Shown: positions 27,438 through 36,903, counted from the stretch's first letter. The stretch is 64,000 nt of DNA from Guptibacillus hwajinpoensis (GCF_005144865.1 NZ_SWFM01000004.1:62001-126000); one strand, 5' to 3'. The notes: generated by a model from the sequence alone, not told the origin. Translations and numbers: made by a program.

Positions 27438-27986
27438 ATGAGTGAACCAACTGAAGGACCAGAACTTAAAATAGAAGATGCCAAAGAGAAAGTCATTGGT
27501 ACGATCGCAGAAACGATGGATTTATATGGCGTAACTCCCGCTGCTGCAAACTTATACGCGACAATGTATTTTGAAGATCAAATGACACTCGATGAAATGC
27601 GAACCGAACTCGGAATGAGTAAACCTAGCATGAGCACTAGCGTACGCAGGCTTCAAGATATTAAAATGGTGAAAAAAACATTTACACGCGGTTCTAGGAA
27701 ACATACTTATGTAGCTGAGAAAAATTTCTTCCGTTCTTTCATGGCATTTTATTGTCAAATGTGGGAACGCGAAGCCAAAATGAATATGGAAGCAATTGAG
27801 GAAGCACAAGAAGATTTCATAGAAGTGATTAAAGATTCTAACAGCACTTCAGAAATTGTAGCAAAAGCGAAAACATACTATGATCAATTAGAAGAATCAA
27901 AAGCATACTATCACTGGTTGGAAGACTTGGTTGAAAGTATAAGAAGCGGTAAGATCTTCGAATTTCTACCTAAAGATCAGAAATGA
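27438..27986 (+). CDS. gbsR: GbsR, choline-responsive transcriptional repressor
   Basis: About 182 residues, like B. subtilis GbsR (180). It has a MarR/ArsR-like winged helix in the N-terminal half (AAANLYATMYF, DEMRTELGMSKPSMSTSVRR) and a helical C-terminal effector/dimer region. GbsR senses choline and derepresses glycine betaine synthesis and choline import. The start is ATG 27438, with AAGGAG ten bases upstream; the longer frame to 27339 has no such site. It is divergent from gbsA and upstream of the choline transporter. Inverted repeats of the same pattern occur at all three promoters, which is the strongest regulatory signal in this module. Confidence 0.92.
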   Translation: MSEPTEGPELKIEDAKEKVIGTIAETMDLYGVTPAAANLYATMYFEDQMTLDEMRTELGMSKPSMSTSVRRLQDIKMVKKTFTRGSRKHTYVAEKNFFRSFMAFYCQMWEREAKMNMEAIEEAQEDFIEVIKDSNSTSEIVAKAKTYYDQLEESKAYYHWLEDLVESIRSGKIFEFLPKDQK

Positions 27987-27999
27987 ATAACTAATCATA

Positions 28000-28034
28000 C
28001 AAAAAGAGGACGCCATTATGGCGCCCTCTTTTTT
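28000..28034 (+). terminator. Terminator after gbsR
   Basis: AAAAAGAGGACGCCAT pairs with ATGGCGCCCTCTTTTTT around one base, followed by T6. It separates gbsR from the transporter transcript. Confidence 0.88.
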
Positions 28035-28159
28035 GTGGCTTCATTCAACCAGATTAGAGGGGCATGACAGTCTATCATTCGGATTTCTGTCTATGAAAAA
28101 GAAGAAGAATTCTCTACGAAACGTCCCTAAACGATCACCCTAAAGTCTGCTTACTCGAT
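28035..28159. other. Gene-free stretch upstream of the choline transporter
   Basis: I see nothing coding here. Together with 28217-28480 it forms a long leader/regulatory region; a 22-codon frame at 28248 has no good start signal. Confidence 0.45.
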
Positions 28160-28186
28160 TTGACAATGAAAATCGAATCATATAAC
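28160..28186 (+). promoter_or_regulatory. Candidate sigma-A promoter of the choline transporter
   Basis: Perfect -35 TTGACA (28160-28165) and TATAAC (28181-28186) with a short 15-base spacer. The gene start is about 295 bases downstream, so the mRNA would have a long leader. Confidence 0.5.
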
Positions 28187-28198
28187 ATTTATAATTAC

Positions 28199-28216
28199 GT
28201 TAAAAAAATATTTAAC
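28199..28216. promoter_or_regulatory. Candidate GbsR operator, choline transporter promoter
   Basis: GTTAAA-AAAATA-TTTAAC, a perfect inverted repeat 13 bases after the -10. Same half-sites and same N6 spacing as the gbsA and gbsR elements. Confidence 0.62.
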
Positions 28217-28480
28217 ATACTTAATTTTCTGCACGAAGAAAAGGCGGTGTTACATACGAAAAAAGCACATGACAATGCGGATAAACGAGTTAAATCCAAA
28301 CGGAACGAGAAGTGATCAAAACTTGAAAAGCGGCTTAACGTTTTGGTGATTCGTTTCCGATCTCAGTGAAATAGTTAGTTCTATAAACATTTAAGATAAT
28401 CTTCAGAAATAGAAGTAACTCATTGCTGGGATACGACTTAAAGAGATTTTGTTTACAAATTAATTGAAGAGGTGATGTTA

Positions 28481-30115
28481 TTGACTGAACGAAAAGGAAG
28501 TCTACTAAAAGTAGGTATATTTGTAGCTGCTATAGTCGCAATGTTTGTTTATTTAGGAATGACGAATATTAATATTAACTGGGGATCATTTATTGCTATG
28601 CTAGCCTTTTATGCCGTCATCTATTATATCGGGGCATTTATGGCAAGTAATAAATCTGAATCAGCATCAGACATGATGGTAGCCAAACGTTCTTTACCAT
28701 TATGGATTTCAATGTTTACAATGGCTGCCACCTGGGTCGGCGGTGGATACATATCAGGTACTGCAGAATCAACGTATTCATTTGGACTCGCATGGGCTCA
28801 GGCACCGTGGGGTTACGCACTAAGCTTAATCATCGGAGGAATTTTCTACGCAAGAAAAATGCGTCGATATGAATTCATGACAATGATTGATCCACTTGAA
28901 CAACGGTTCGGAAAAAAAGTTGCTGGTGTTCTATATATTCCAGCTCTATTAGGAGAAGTCTTCTGGAGTGGTGCGATCTTAACTGCTTTAGGAACAACGT
29001 TTGGGACCATTCTAGGCTTAGACTTTCAAACGTCAATTATACTATCAGCGGTCATTGCAATCGCATACACAGTCGTTGGTGGTATGTGGTCCGTTGCGTT
29101 TACCGATGTTTTTCAAATGCTAGCTGTTATGATCGGACTATTCCTGGTTCTTCCTTTTGCTCTATCAGAAGTTGGTGGATTAACTTCTGTTTGGAGTAAC
29201 TATCAAACGGATATGGGGAGCTATGCAAGTCTTTTCCCACCATTAGATGGGTGGACTGATCCTGCTTGGGGCAATTATTACTGGAACTGGTGGGACTTTG
29301 CCTTACTACTTATTCTTGGCGGTATCCCATGGCAAGTATATTTCCAACGTGTTCTTTCAGCTAAAACTGAGAAAACCGCTATGTGGCTATCGATTACTGC
29401 AGGCTTCGTTTGTATTATCGCAGCAGTACCGGCAGTGATTATCGGCGCAATTGGATTAGACACTGATTGGGCAAGTCTTGGTGTGAATGCACCTGACAAT
29501 CCAGCTATGATTCTCCCTTATGTCTTGCAGTATTTAACGCCAGATATTATTGGGGCAATTGGATTGGGAGCACTTGCAGCTGCCGTAATGTCATCGATGG
29601 ATTCTTCTATTCTATCAGCCTCTTCAATGGCTGCTTGGAATCTTTATCGTCCACTATTCAAACCAAATGCATCAAGTGATCAACTTAAGAAGGTTATTAA
29701 ACGCTCAATTATCCTGGTTGGAATTGCAGCTACAATCATTGCATTAAACGTACAAAGTGTTTATGCCTTATGGTATCTTGCTGCGGACCTAGTATATGTT
29801 ATTCTATTTCCACAGCTAACCACTGCTTTGTTCTTTAAAGGGGCAAATAAGTACGGTTCAATTGCGGGATTAATCGTATCGTTCTTCCTTCGAATAGGTG
29901 GTGGAGAGCCAATGATTGGACTTCCTATCTTCCTACCTTATCCAATGATCGAAGATGGACTGGTTCTCTTCCCATTCCGTACACTCGCAATGGTGTCTGG
30001 TCTACTAACGATTATCGTTGTATCTAAATTGACCAAAAAAGCATGTCCACCTAAACCTTTGTTAATGCCAGCGGAGAGAGAAAATGGTAATGAGAAAATC
30101 GAAAAAATTGCTTAA
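28481..30115 (+). CDS. Sodium:choline symporter, SSS family (CHT1-like)
   Basis: About 544 residues with some 13 transmembrane segments. It belongs to the sodium:solute symporter family (SLC5) and resembles the high-affinity choline transporter branch: AATWVGGGYISGTAES in helix 2, GGMWSVAFTDVFQ in the middle, IPWQVYFQRVLSA and MSSMDSSILSASSMAAWN later. It would import choline with Na+ for conversion to glycine betaine by BetA and GbsA. B. subtilis uses ABC systems (OpuB/OpuC) for choline instead. The TTG at 28481 is preferred (GAGGTGAT upstream) over GTG/ATG codons at 28472-28477, which overlap that site. It is probably under GbsR control. Confidence 0.85.
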   Translation: MTERKGSLLKVGIFVAAIVAMFVYLGMTNININWGSFIAMLAFYAVIYYIGAFMASNKSESASDMMVAKRSLPLWISMFTMAATWVGGGYISGTAESTYSFGLAWAQAPWGYALSLIIGGIFYARKMRRYEFMTMIDPLEQRFGKKVAGVLYIPALLGEVFWSGAILTALGTTFGTILGLDFQTSIILSAVIAIAYTVVGGMWSVAFTDVFQMLAVMIGLFLVLPFALSEVGGLTSVWSNYQTDMGSYASLFPPLDGWTDPAWGNYYWNWWDFALLLILGGIPWQVYFQRVLSAKTEKTAMWLSITAGFVCIIAAVPAVIIGAIGLDTDWASLGVNAPDNPAMILPYVLQYLTPDIIGAIGLGALAAAVMSSMDSSILSASSMAAWNLYRPLFKPNASSDQLKKVIKRSIILVGIAATIIALNVQSVYALWYLAADLVYVILFPQLTTALFFKGANKYGSIAGLIVSFFLRIGGGEPMIGLPIFLPYPMIEDGLVLFPFRTLAMVSGLLTIIVVSKLTKKACPPKPLLMPAERENGNEKIEKIA

Positions 30116-30159
30116 ATGATGCTACGGCATTCTTAGTAGTAAATTAAAATTATATATAC

Positions 30160-30216
30160 AATAAGCACCTGACCTGGATGACTACACTATAGAGCCATCT
30201 GGTGAGGTGCTTATTT
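30160..30216. terminator. Bidirectional terminator, transporter/lyase
   Basis: AATAAGCACCT pairs with AGGTGCTTATT, with further pairing inside (CTGGATG/CATCTGG). It lies between converging genes. Confidence 0.8.
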
Positions 30217-30298
30217 ATTGTAATTAAGAATCTATTGCTTCTTCACCTGTTATGTTAATGTGAAGGATTCGATTATGTGTTAAGGGATGATCTCCCAG

Positions 30299-31771
30299 TT
30301 ATAAATTCCGCAAATCCTCTTTAACAGCATCTATTCTAGTAGAATAGGCGCCAACTTTCTCACCCAACTCTGTCCAACGTACTTTCCGTTCCTGCACCAT
30401 TCTTTCTACAACCTGTGGATTCGGTCCCCCCGTAACGCACCTGCGTTCAATAAACTTGGATGGATCACAAATGTTATGCCAGTCTTCTTCTGAAAGCTGA
30501 ACATCGCCAATCCACTCATTCACTTCAGAAGTGCTCACTTCGTACAACTCTTTCTTCCCCTCATTCGCTTTCTTACTTACGAAACTAGATAATTGATGGG
30601 CCTTTCGGAATGGTACATTGTAGTCTCTTGCTAATACGTCGGCTAACTCAGTAATTGTAATCATGTTTGTTCTAGCTTGTTCAAGTGCTCGTTCCTTGTT
30701 GAATTTCATAGTCGTAATGACAGCCGTTAACAGCTTCGTAACACGATTAGCTTTATGAAATCCGTTATAGAGATGTGGCTGTAGATCATCTTCCGTATCC
30801 ACAATATCTCCATATGGCGTATTGTGAATCATCTGAATGACACTTAGTCCTTCACCAACTGCGCTGCTAGCGAGAGCTCTTGAATGTTCCAAAGAAACCG
30901 GATTTCTTTTTTGTGGCATAATGCTACTCACCTGAACATAAGCGTCAGAAACTTTAAGTAATCCTACTTCATTAGAGGCCATTCTAAGGAGTTCTTGAAT
31001 CCATCTACCTATATTAGTCATCATACTTACTAATGTAAGAGCTGTTTCAAGTAAGTAATCTCCAGTTCCAATTGCATCATAGGAATTCTCCATAATGTCC
31101 TCAAACCCTAACAGTTCGACCATTCGTTCACGACTAATTGGAAAACCGGTCGTTGTAATCGCAGCCGCCCCCATCGGGGAACGATTCACTGTTTGATAAG
31201 CTTGCCATAAGCGGTCTACGTCTCTTGAAAGATTATCTGCGATTGCTAGTAAATAATGACCAAATGTAGTCGGTTGTGCAGGTTGCGTATGGGTGTGAGC
31301 AGGCATGATTGTGTGAATGTGATCTTCCGCTTGTATCACAAGCGATTGTCCTAACTTTCTTACGTTATCTAGAAGGTCAAGCATATGATCACGAATTACG
31401 ATGCGATACATAGCTTCCCCCATATCATTTCGACTCTTCGCAATATGCATCTTCCCTGCTAAATCATGTCCAATTAACTTCGCAACTTCAGCTTCCACAA
31501 GGAAAAAAAGATCTTCATATTCCGGCATATAGTCCAACAAGCTTTTCTCCATTTTTGCAACTTGATTTACGCCGTCCAATATTTTCTTTGCTTCATCATT
31601 CGTAATAATCTTTTGTTCCTTCAGCATCGTCGTATGCGCACGATGAATCATAAACATCGCATCAAACAAATAATCACGCTGATCTTTAAAAACAGGTTTA
31701 AGAAGCTCGTCTACATAGGTTTTTCCGGGAAAACACGCGCCATCTTCTAACTCAAAATCTCCCTTTTTCAT
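30299..31771 (-). CDS. ArgH-like lyase of the aspartase/fumarase superfamily, non-arginine context
   Basis: A protein of 490 residues. The superfamily landmarks are all present: KSRNDMG (about 112), HTHTQPAQPTTFGHYLLA with its catalytic His, GAAAITTTGFPI, NSYDAIGTGDYLLE, and the flexible signature loop SSIMPQKRNP with the catalytic Ser. It is closest to argininosuccinate lyase, but TGRSRNDQ is AKSRNDMG and NSLDAVSDRD is NSYDAIGTGD, so the substrate site differs. It is the last gene of an ABC-importer operon without ArgG. Inference: it beta-eliminates fumarate from an imported N-substituted aspartate, as EDDS lyase does. True arginine biosynthesis is unlikely. Confidence 0.8.
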   Translation of the reverse strand: MKKGDFELEDGACFPGKTYVDELLKPVFKDQRDYLFDAMFMIHRAHTTMLKEQKIITNDEAKKILDGVNQVAKMEKSLLDYMPEYEDLFFLVEAEVAKLIGHDLAGKMHIAKSRNDMGEAMYRIVIRDHMLDLLDNVRKLGQSLVIQAEDHIHTIMPAHTHTQPAQPTTFGHYLLAIADNLSRDVDRLWQAYQTVNRSPMGAAAITTTGFPISRERMVELLGFEDIMENSYDAIGTGDYLLETALTLVSMMTNIGRWIQELLRMASNEVGLLKVSDAYVQVSSIMPQKRNPVSLEHSRALASSAVGEGLSVIQMIHNTPYGDIVDTEDDLQPHLYNGFHKANRVTKLLTAVITTMKFNKERALEQARTNMITITELADVLARDYNVPFRKAHQLSSFVSKKANEGKKELYEVSTSEVNEWIGDVQLSEEDWHNICDPSKFIERRCVTGGPNPQVVERMVQERKVRWTELGEKVGAYSTRIDAVKEDLRNL

Positions 31772-31793
31772 ATTTATGTATTCACCTCTTTTA

Positions 31794-33479
31794 CTAAAGT
31801 GTATTTTCTGATTTCACACCGAAGAATTTATAAGATATAAGCATCACGATCGCGATAAGACCAACCTGTATCATCCCATAAGCTGCGGCCTGACCAAGAT
31901 TAAACATTCTTAGCTGGTTCATAATTTCAATTGAAATCGGCCGATTATCTAGCGTATACAACAGGACAGATGTAGGGAATTCTCCTACTGCCTGCACAAA
32001 AGCTAGCAACGTCCCGCTTAGAACGCCTGGCATAATAATTGGTAAGACTACTCTTCTGAATGTGTACAACCACCTAGCTCCAAGATTCTGTGCCGCTTCT
32101 TCTATCGAATCATCCATTTGTTCAAGTACAGCATTCGTGGACCTCACAACGAGTGGAATAAAACGAATAAAGTAAGCAAGTGGCAATATCCAGAATGTCC
32201 CGACAAGTACCTGACCAAAAGAGAAGATAGACTTACTGTTAAAAGCTAATATCAGATTCATACCTACAACGGTAGCGGGTAATGCCCACGGAAGCATGAC
32301 GAGAATGTCAAGTAAATTCTTACCGAAGAACTTTCTTTTTACAAGTGCATATGAAGTAATGATCCCGAACACAAAACAACCTACACATGCTACGAATGCC
32401 ATGATTAAACTATTCCGAACCGGGTCCCAGATGTTCGGATCCTCGAACAACAAACGATAGTTCTCAAGATTGAAAGAAGTAGGATACTTCTGCCAGGTCC
32501 ATGCCCCTTCTGGAACAAACGATAGAATAGCTAAGACTGCATGTGGCAATAGAAGGACAATCATCGCTACAACGCCAAGAGAAACCATCATCCATTTTAG
32601 GACCGGATTCGTAACCTCGCTTCGATGAGCACCAATCCCTTTAGATCCCATTCGATAGTCTTTTCGATTCTGGAACCATCGCATAAATAAAAGGAAGGTA
32701 ATTGAAACGGCTGAGAGAATAACAGATTGAGTTGCCGCCATCTCCAAATCCCCGTTGATTTTGGAAAAGTAGATTTGAAGACTTAGCACTCGATAGCCAC
32801 CAGCAAGTAGAAATGGCGCACTAAAGGAAGCCATCGACACCATAAAGACGAGCAGGGATGCAGCAACTAAAGCTGGTGTTAATAAAGGGAAAGTCACTTT
32901 CCAGAATACACCGAAACGTCCTGATCCTAGATTCGCCGCTGACTCTTCAAGTGACGGATCGACGTTATTAAGAGCTGATGAAACTGTCATATAGAAATAA
33001 GGATACATTGTATAGGCGTGCACGAGGAGGATACCCGTAACGCCTCCAATGCTAAAAGGAACCTCCTCTAAATTCAGCAAATCCTGAAGTGCTACGGGAA
33101 TAAGCCCCGCTTCTCCGTATAACCACATAAATGCCATAACGCCAACAAGGGAAGGTAAGACGATTGGCATAATTGCAATACCTGAGAAAAAAGAACGGCC
33201 AGGAAAATGATATCTTGTAAAAATAAAAGCTAATGGAACGCCAATACAGGCACTTAGCAAGACAGACAACAATGATATGTATACCGAATTCCATAGAGCT
33301 TCTAAGTTAGCCTGTGCTTTTGGTCCAAAGAAATCAACGTAATTCTGTAGAGTAAATAAACCGTTGCTCTTAAAACTTTCAATAAATGTTTCTACCGTAG
33401 GATAGAGAACGTACCCAACAAGAACGAGGATAATCGGAATAAGTAGCAGGATTGTCTTTCTTTTTTCAGCATTTAACAT
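31794..33479 (-). CDS. ABC transporter permease with two fused permease domains (FbpB/ThiP/PhnV type)
   Basis: A protein of 561 residues with about 12 transmembrane segments. It consists of two BPD_transp_1 domains in one chain, each with an EAA-type coupling loop (LEESAANLGSGRFGVFWKVT in the first half, IEEAAQNLGARWLYTFRRVV in the second). This double permease is typical of importers for ferric iron, thiamine, 2-aminoethylphosphonate and related small anions. It is six bases downstream of the ATPase gene and 22 bases upstream of the lyase gene on the same strand, so all belong to one operon. The substrate is not determined from sequence alone. Confidence 0.9.
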   Translation of the reverse strand: MLNAEKRKTILLLIPIILVLVGYVLYPTVETFIESFKSNGLFTLQNYVDFFGPKAQANLEALWNSVYISLLSVLLSACIGVPLAFIFTRYHFPGRSFFSGIAIMPIVLPSLVGVMAFMWLYGEAGLIPVALQDLLNLEEVPFSIGGVTGILLVHAYTMYPYFYMTVSSALNNVDPSLEESAANLGSGRFGVFWKVTFPLLTPALVAASLLVFMVSMASFSAPFLLAGGYRVLSLQIYFSKINGDLEMAATQSVILSAVSITFLLFMRWFQNRKDYRMGSKGIGAHRSEVTNPVLKWMMVSLGVVAMIVLLLPHAVLAILSFVPEGAWTWQKYPTSFNLENYRLLFEDPNIWDPVRNSLIMAFVACVGCFVFGIITSYALVKRKFFGKNLLDILVMLPWALPATVVGMNLILAFNSKSIFSFGQVLVGTFWILPLAYFIRFIPLVVRSTNAVLEQMDDSIEEAAQNLGARWLYTFRRVVLPIIMPGVLSGTLLAFVQAVGEFPTSVLLYTLDNRPISIEIMNQLRMFNLGQAAAYGMIQVGLIAIVMLISYKFFGVKSENTL

Positions 33480-33485
33480 CCTCGA

Positions 33486-34556
33486 TCACTCCTTCGCCAC
33501 TGGTACGATTCGAACCTGATCAGGTGGTAGTTGAACATAAATATCTGATCCTTCTTGCAAATATGTACTAGGACCGCGATTCAAATCGGTTACTTTTAAT
33601 GTCGTATGACCTTCATTAACTTTAATGAAACTATGAACAGATTCACCTGTGAATTGAACAAGATCTACTTTACCTACTAGAACATTTACTCCCTCTAGCT
33701 TCGTTTTTGATAAAGTGATAGCTTCTGGCCGAACAGACATTTTTATGCTTTCATTCTTCATACTATTTTCTCGAGAAGTGTGAACACGAAGGTTTAATGC
33801 CTCACAGAAAAGCCCCTCACCGGTTTTCTTCACTTTAAATAAGTTTGTTTCTCCGATAAATTCTGCAACGAAATCGTTTACCGGTTGATTGTAAATCTCC
33901 GTTGGAGTGCCTATCTGTTGGCAGTTTCCAACATTAAAGACAGCAATTCGATCACTCATCGTAAGTGCCTCAACCTGATCATGTGTTACGTAGATTGTGG
34001 TAATGCCATACTCGCGCTGCAAACGGAGAATTTCATTTCTCATTTCATCTCGTAATCTGGCATCAAGGTTACTTAACGGCTCATCCAATAATAGAATATC
34101 AGGTTCAATGACGAGTGCTCTTGCTAAAGCGACACGCTGTTGCTGTCCCCCACTTAACTGACTCACCTGGCGATCAATAAAAGGCTTTAAGCGTACTTTT
34201 TCTAAAACATCTTCTACTCTTCTTTTCACTTCAGCTTTGTTCACTTTTCTTACTTTCAACCCAAATGCTACATTTTCGAAAACGGTCATATGAGGGAAAA
34301 GGGCATAGTTTTGAAAAACCATGCCCGTATTTCTCTTCTCCGGTGAAACAGTCGTCATATCTCGATCATTGAATTTCACTTTACCAGCTGAAGGATAATA
34401 AAATCCCGCGATCATCCTAAGGGTTGTTGTTTTTCCGCATCCACTTGGACCAAGGAAAGTAAAAAACTCCCCTTCTTTAATGGTAATATCCAATTCTTTA
34501 ACGGCTGTGACATCGCCAAATTGTTTTGTAATCTTAGATAAGGTTACTGCTGTCAT
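33486..34556 (-). CDS. ABC transporter ATP-binding protein (FbpC/PotA type) with TOBE domain
   Basis: About 356 residues: Walker A GPSGCGKTT (about 36-44), Q-loop, signature LSGGQQQRVALARAL, Walker B ILLLDEPLSNLD and the switch His (YVTHDQVEA), then a C-terminal TOBE/OB domain (about 270-350) as in FbpC, PotA and PhnT. It energises the double permease encoded immediately downstream. The ATG at 34556 has GGAG nine bases upstream; an in-frame TTG at 34565 is rejected because it overlaps that site. The gene follows the binding-protein gene by 26 bases. Confidence 0.92.
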   Translation of the reverse strand: MTAVTLSKITKQFGDVTAVKELDITIKEGEFFTFLGPSGCGKTTTLRMIAGFYYPSAGKVKFNDRDMTTVSPEKRNTGMVFQNYALFPHMTVFENVAFGLKVRKVNKAEVKRRVEDVLEKVRLKPFIDRQVSQLSGGQQQRVALARALVIEPDILLLDEPLSNLDARLRDEMRNEILRLQREYGITTIYVTHDQVEALTMSDRIAVFNVGNCQQIGTPTEIYNQPVNDFVAEFIGETNLFKVKKTGEGLFCEALNLRVHTSRENSMKNESIKMSVRPEAITLSKTKLEGVNVLVGKVDLVQFTGESVHSFIKVNEGHTTLKVTDLNRGPSTYLQEGSDIYVQLPPDQVRIVPVAKE

Positions 34557-34582
34557 AACCAACAACTCCTCTTTCTGGAGGT

Positions 34583-35677
34583 CTATTCCTCTTTTTGCTT
34601 TTCACTGTTCTTAATGTTGTTATCCCAGTACTCCATCCATTCATCAGATTTCTCCTGGAAAACCTCCCAATCAATCTCCATTGCATTAATTTCTGTCTCT
34701 TCAATCCACTTCGGAAGATCACTAATATCGTCACGCGTTGGAATTCTGTAATATTTCTCAGCTAACAACTTAGCAGCTTCCTCTGAGTTTACAAACTCGT
34801 AGAATGCTTTTGCTGCTTCTGGGTGTGGAGCACCTTCAACAATGGCAATACCTTCCGTTAACACTGGCGTTCCACTTTCAGGAATCACATAGCTAAACGG
34901 ATAGCCTTTCTCTTCTGCAAGCATAACTGTATCCGGCATATTCCAAACGGATAGATTCCCTACACCTTTCGCTACTTGGTTGTACATAATTTCTGGATTC
35001 GCCGCGTATTCCTTCGTATTCTCGTCTAACTTCTGTAACCATTCATACCCAGCATCAGGGCTATCAGACTCTTTAAAATCCTTATAAATGATAGAAGAAT
35101 AGATCGTGCGCATTGTACCTGACGCAAGTGGATAACGAATAATTAATTCATCTTCCCACTTAGGATCGATTAGATCATCCCAATCCTTAGGAGCTTCTTC
35201 TTCCGATATCTCTTTGTTGTTATAAAGAATTACTTCAGGTGTTTGTGATGTGCCCGTCCAATACCACTCTTCATCGTGGTACATATCATCTAACGAATCA
35301 GCATAGGTTGGCTCATATTTCTGAAGAAGTTCATCAGTCTTCGCTTCATCAAACATCACCTGGGGAGCACCCCACCAAATATCTGCCTGCGTATTATTCT
35401 TCTCTGATCGAACTCTGTCTAGAATTTCTTGTGAACCAAGATCGAGAAATTCCATATCAACATCATATTCAGCTTCGAATTGCTTCTCAAATTCACTTAA
35501 AATATCTTTCCCATGGGGAGAATACACGACAACCTTGTCTTCTAAATCTCCTTCACTACCAGACCCGGAATTCCCATCCCCACTCGCTTCCTCATTTCCT
35601 GCCATACAGCCAGTTAGAATTATTCCAAACACAAGCATGGCTACAAGTAAACCCAGCCAACTACGATTTCGTCTCAT
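34583..35677 (-). CDS. Family-1 extracellular solute-binding lipoprotein (Fbp/AEP-binding type)
   Basis: A protein of 364 residues with a lipoprotein signal peptide and lipobox LTGC at about residue 24, a Gly/Ser/Asp-rich linker, and a type 2 periplasmic-binding fold (VVYSPHGKDILSEFEKQFE; ADIWWGAPQVMFDEA; AIVEGAPHPEAAKAFYEFV). The family carries ferric ion, 2-aminoethylphosphonate, thiamine and similar ligands. The ferric-binding Tyr pair near the C terminus is not clear, so iron is not supported over an organic anion. It is the second gene of the ROK-SBP-ATPase-permease-lyase operon, 18 bases after the regulator. Confidence 0.9.
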   Translation of the reverse strand: MRRNRSWLGLLVAMLVFGIILTGCMAGNEEASGDGNSGSGSEGDLEDKVVVYSPHGKDILSEFEKQFEAEYDVDMEFLDLGSQEILDRVRSEKNNTQADIWWGAPQVMFDEAKTDELLQKYEPTYADSLDDMYHDEEWYWTGTSQTPEVILYNNKEISEEEAPKDWDDLIDPKWEDELIIRYPLASGTMRTIYSSIIYKDFKESDSPDAGYEWLQKLDENTKEYAANPEIMYNQVAKGVGNLSVWNMPDTVMLAEEKGYPFSYVIPESGTPVLTEGIAIVEGAPHPEAAKAFYEFVNSEEAAKLLAEKYYRIPTRDDISDLPKWIEETEINAMEIDWEVFQEKSDEWMEYWDNNIKNSEKQKEE

Positions 35678-35695
35678 AAATAAATTGCTCCTTTC

Positions 35696-36859
35696 TCATA
35701 ATTGAATAATTGAATCATGTTCCTCTAGAAACAGCGCTACTGCTCCGACAATTCCTGCTTCCTTCCCAAACGTTGACCGCACAATTTTGCAGCTCTGAGG
35801 TGTGAAATGCTCAACTATTTCAATCAATGATGCTTTATAATCATCGAACGACTCGCTTACACCACCTCCTATAATGACAAGATCAGGGTCGAATAATGAA
35901 ACATAATTTGCGATACCAAAACCTAATTGTTCTACTGCTTCTTCGATAACTTTCTGTGCAGATTCATCTCCCTTTTTCCAAAGGGTAAATGCCTCTTTTG
36001 CCGTTACCGGTTGATTCTTAACAGCAGAGATTTTATGACCAATAGATGAACCACTTGCTACACTTTCAAGAAACCCATAACCCTCATATGTAGGATGATA
36101 ACTTTTAGCATTTTCATAGTCTGTCACAAGATACCCCATCTCGCCTGCACTGAAATTACTACCCCGAAACAGCTTTCCATTAATAATCATGCCGCTCCCA
36201 ATTCCAGTCCCAACAGCAATAAAAATGATATTCTGTAACGACTTGCCAGCACCAAGCCATTGCTCACCAAGAACGCTCGTATTCACATCATTCTCTACAT
36301 AAACTGGAAACGAAAAGTACTCACTCGCTATTTTACGAACCGGGTAACGCTTCCACTTCAAACTTGGAGCATCAAGCACAAGGCCCTGCTCCACATTCGT
36401 TACACCCGGAACGCCAATCCCCATGCCAAGAATGTCACTATTGCTTAACTGCAGATCGTCAAGCATACTTGACACGTCTTTTTGTAAGCGCTTGAATAAG
36501 TCTTTTGAAAGATAATCACTTGTTGAAAATTCTCGGTAAGCTTGAACCTTTCCGTTAAGACACGTGACGCCTGAAGCCACTTTTGTTCCCCCAATATCTA
36601 CGCCAATCACATAAGCTGCTTTGGGATTAAACACCAGATGAACAGGTTTTCTTCCACCGCTAATTGTGGACTCGCCTGGACCTTTCTCCTCAATCCATCC
36701 TTCTTCTAATAGCTGCTCTACTATGAGTGAAACAGATGGTTTACTTATTTGAATTCTCTTAGAAATTTGCGACCGAGAAATGGGTTCGAAATTTCGTATG
36801 CAGTTCAACACAAGTTGCTTATTTAAGTTTTTGATGTATGCGGCATCACCCTTTTGCAT
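35696..36859 (-). CDS. ROK family transcriptional regulator (XylR/NagC type)
   Basis: A protein of 387 residues with an N-terminal winged helix (SRSQISKRIQISKPSVSLIV, about 21-40) and a ROK sugar-kinase-like domain (VIGVDIGGTKVASG, GIGVPGVT, GTGIGSGMIINGKLFRG). The usual ROK zinc motif CxCGxxGCxE is absent; that position reads GYGFLESVASG, so it is a zinc-less variant. It is the first gene of the operon with the importer and lyase, and is divergent from the PIG-L gene. XylR-like inverted repeats lie in front of both, so it likely represses both units until a sugar-like ligand binds. Confidence 0.9.
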   Translation of the reverse strand: MQKGDAAYIKNLNKQLVLNCIRNFEPISRSQISKRIQISKPSVSLIVEQLLEEGWIEEKGPGESTISGGRKPVHLVFNPKAAYVIGVDIGGTKVASGVTCLNGKVQAYREFSTSDYLSKDLFKRLQKDVSSMLDDLQLSNSDILGMGIGVPGVTNVEQGLVLDAPSLKWKRYPVRKIASEYFSFPVYVENDVNTSVLGEQWLGAGKSLQNIIFIAVGTGIGSGMIINGKLFRGSNFSAGEMGYLVTDYENAKSYHPTYEGYGFLESVASGSSIGHKISAVKNQPVTAKEAFTLWKKGDESAQKVIEEAVEQLGFGIANYVSLFDPDLVIIGGGVSESFDDYKASLIEIVEHFTPQSCKIVRSTFGKEAGIVGAVALFLEEHDSIIQL

Positions 36860-36903
36860 AAATCTAAGCTCCTTTATAAAGGATAATAATACGATTTGTG
36901 TCC

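Noticed and set aside
28248..28316. 22-codon plus frame in the transporter leader
   Set aside because: Its GTG start abuts the only purine-rich site and nothing else supports translation.
30299..31771. Argininosuccinate lyase of arginine biosynthesis
   Set aside because: No argG nearby, operon with an importer, and changed residues at the ArgH substrate motifs.
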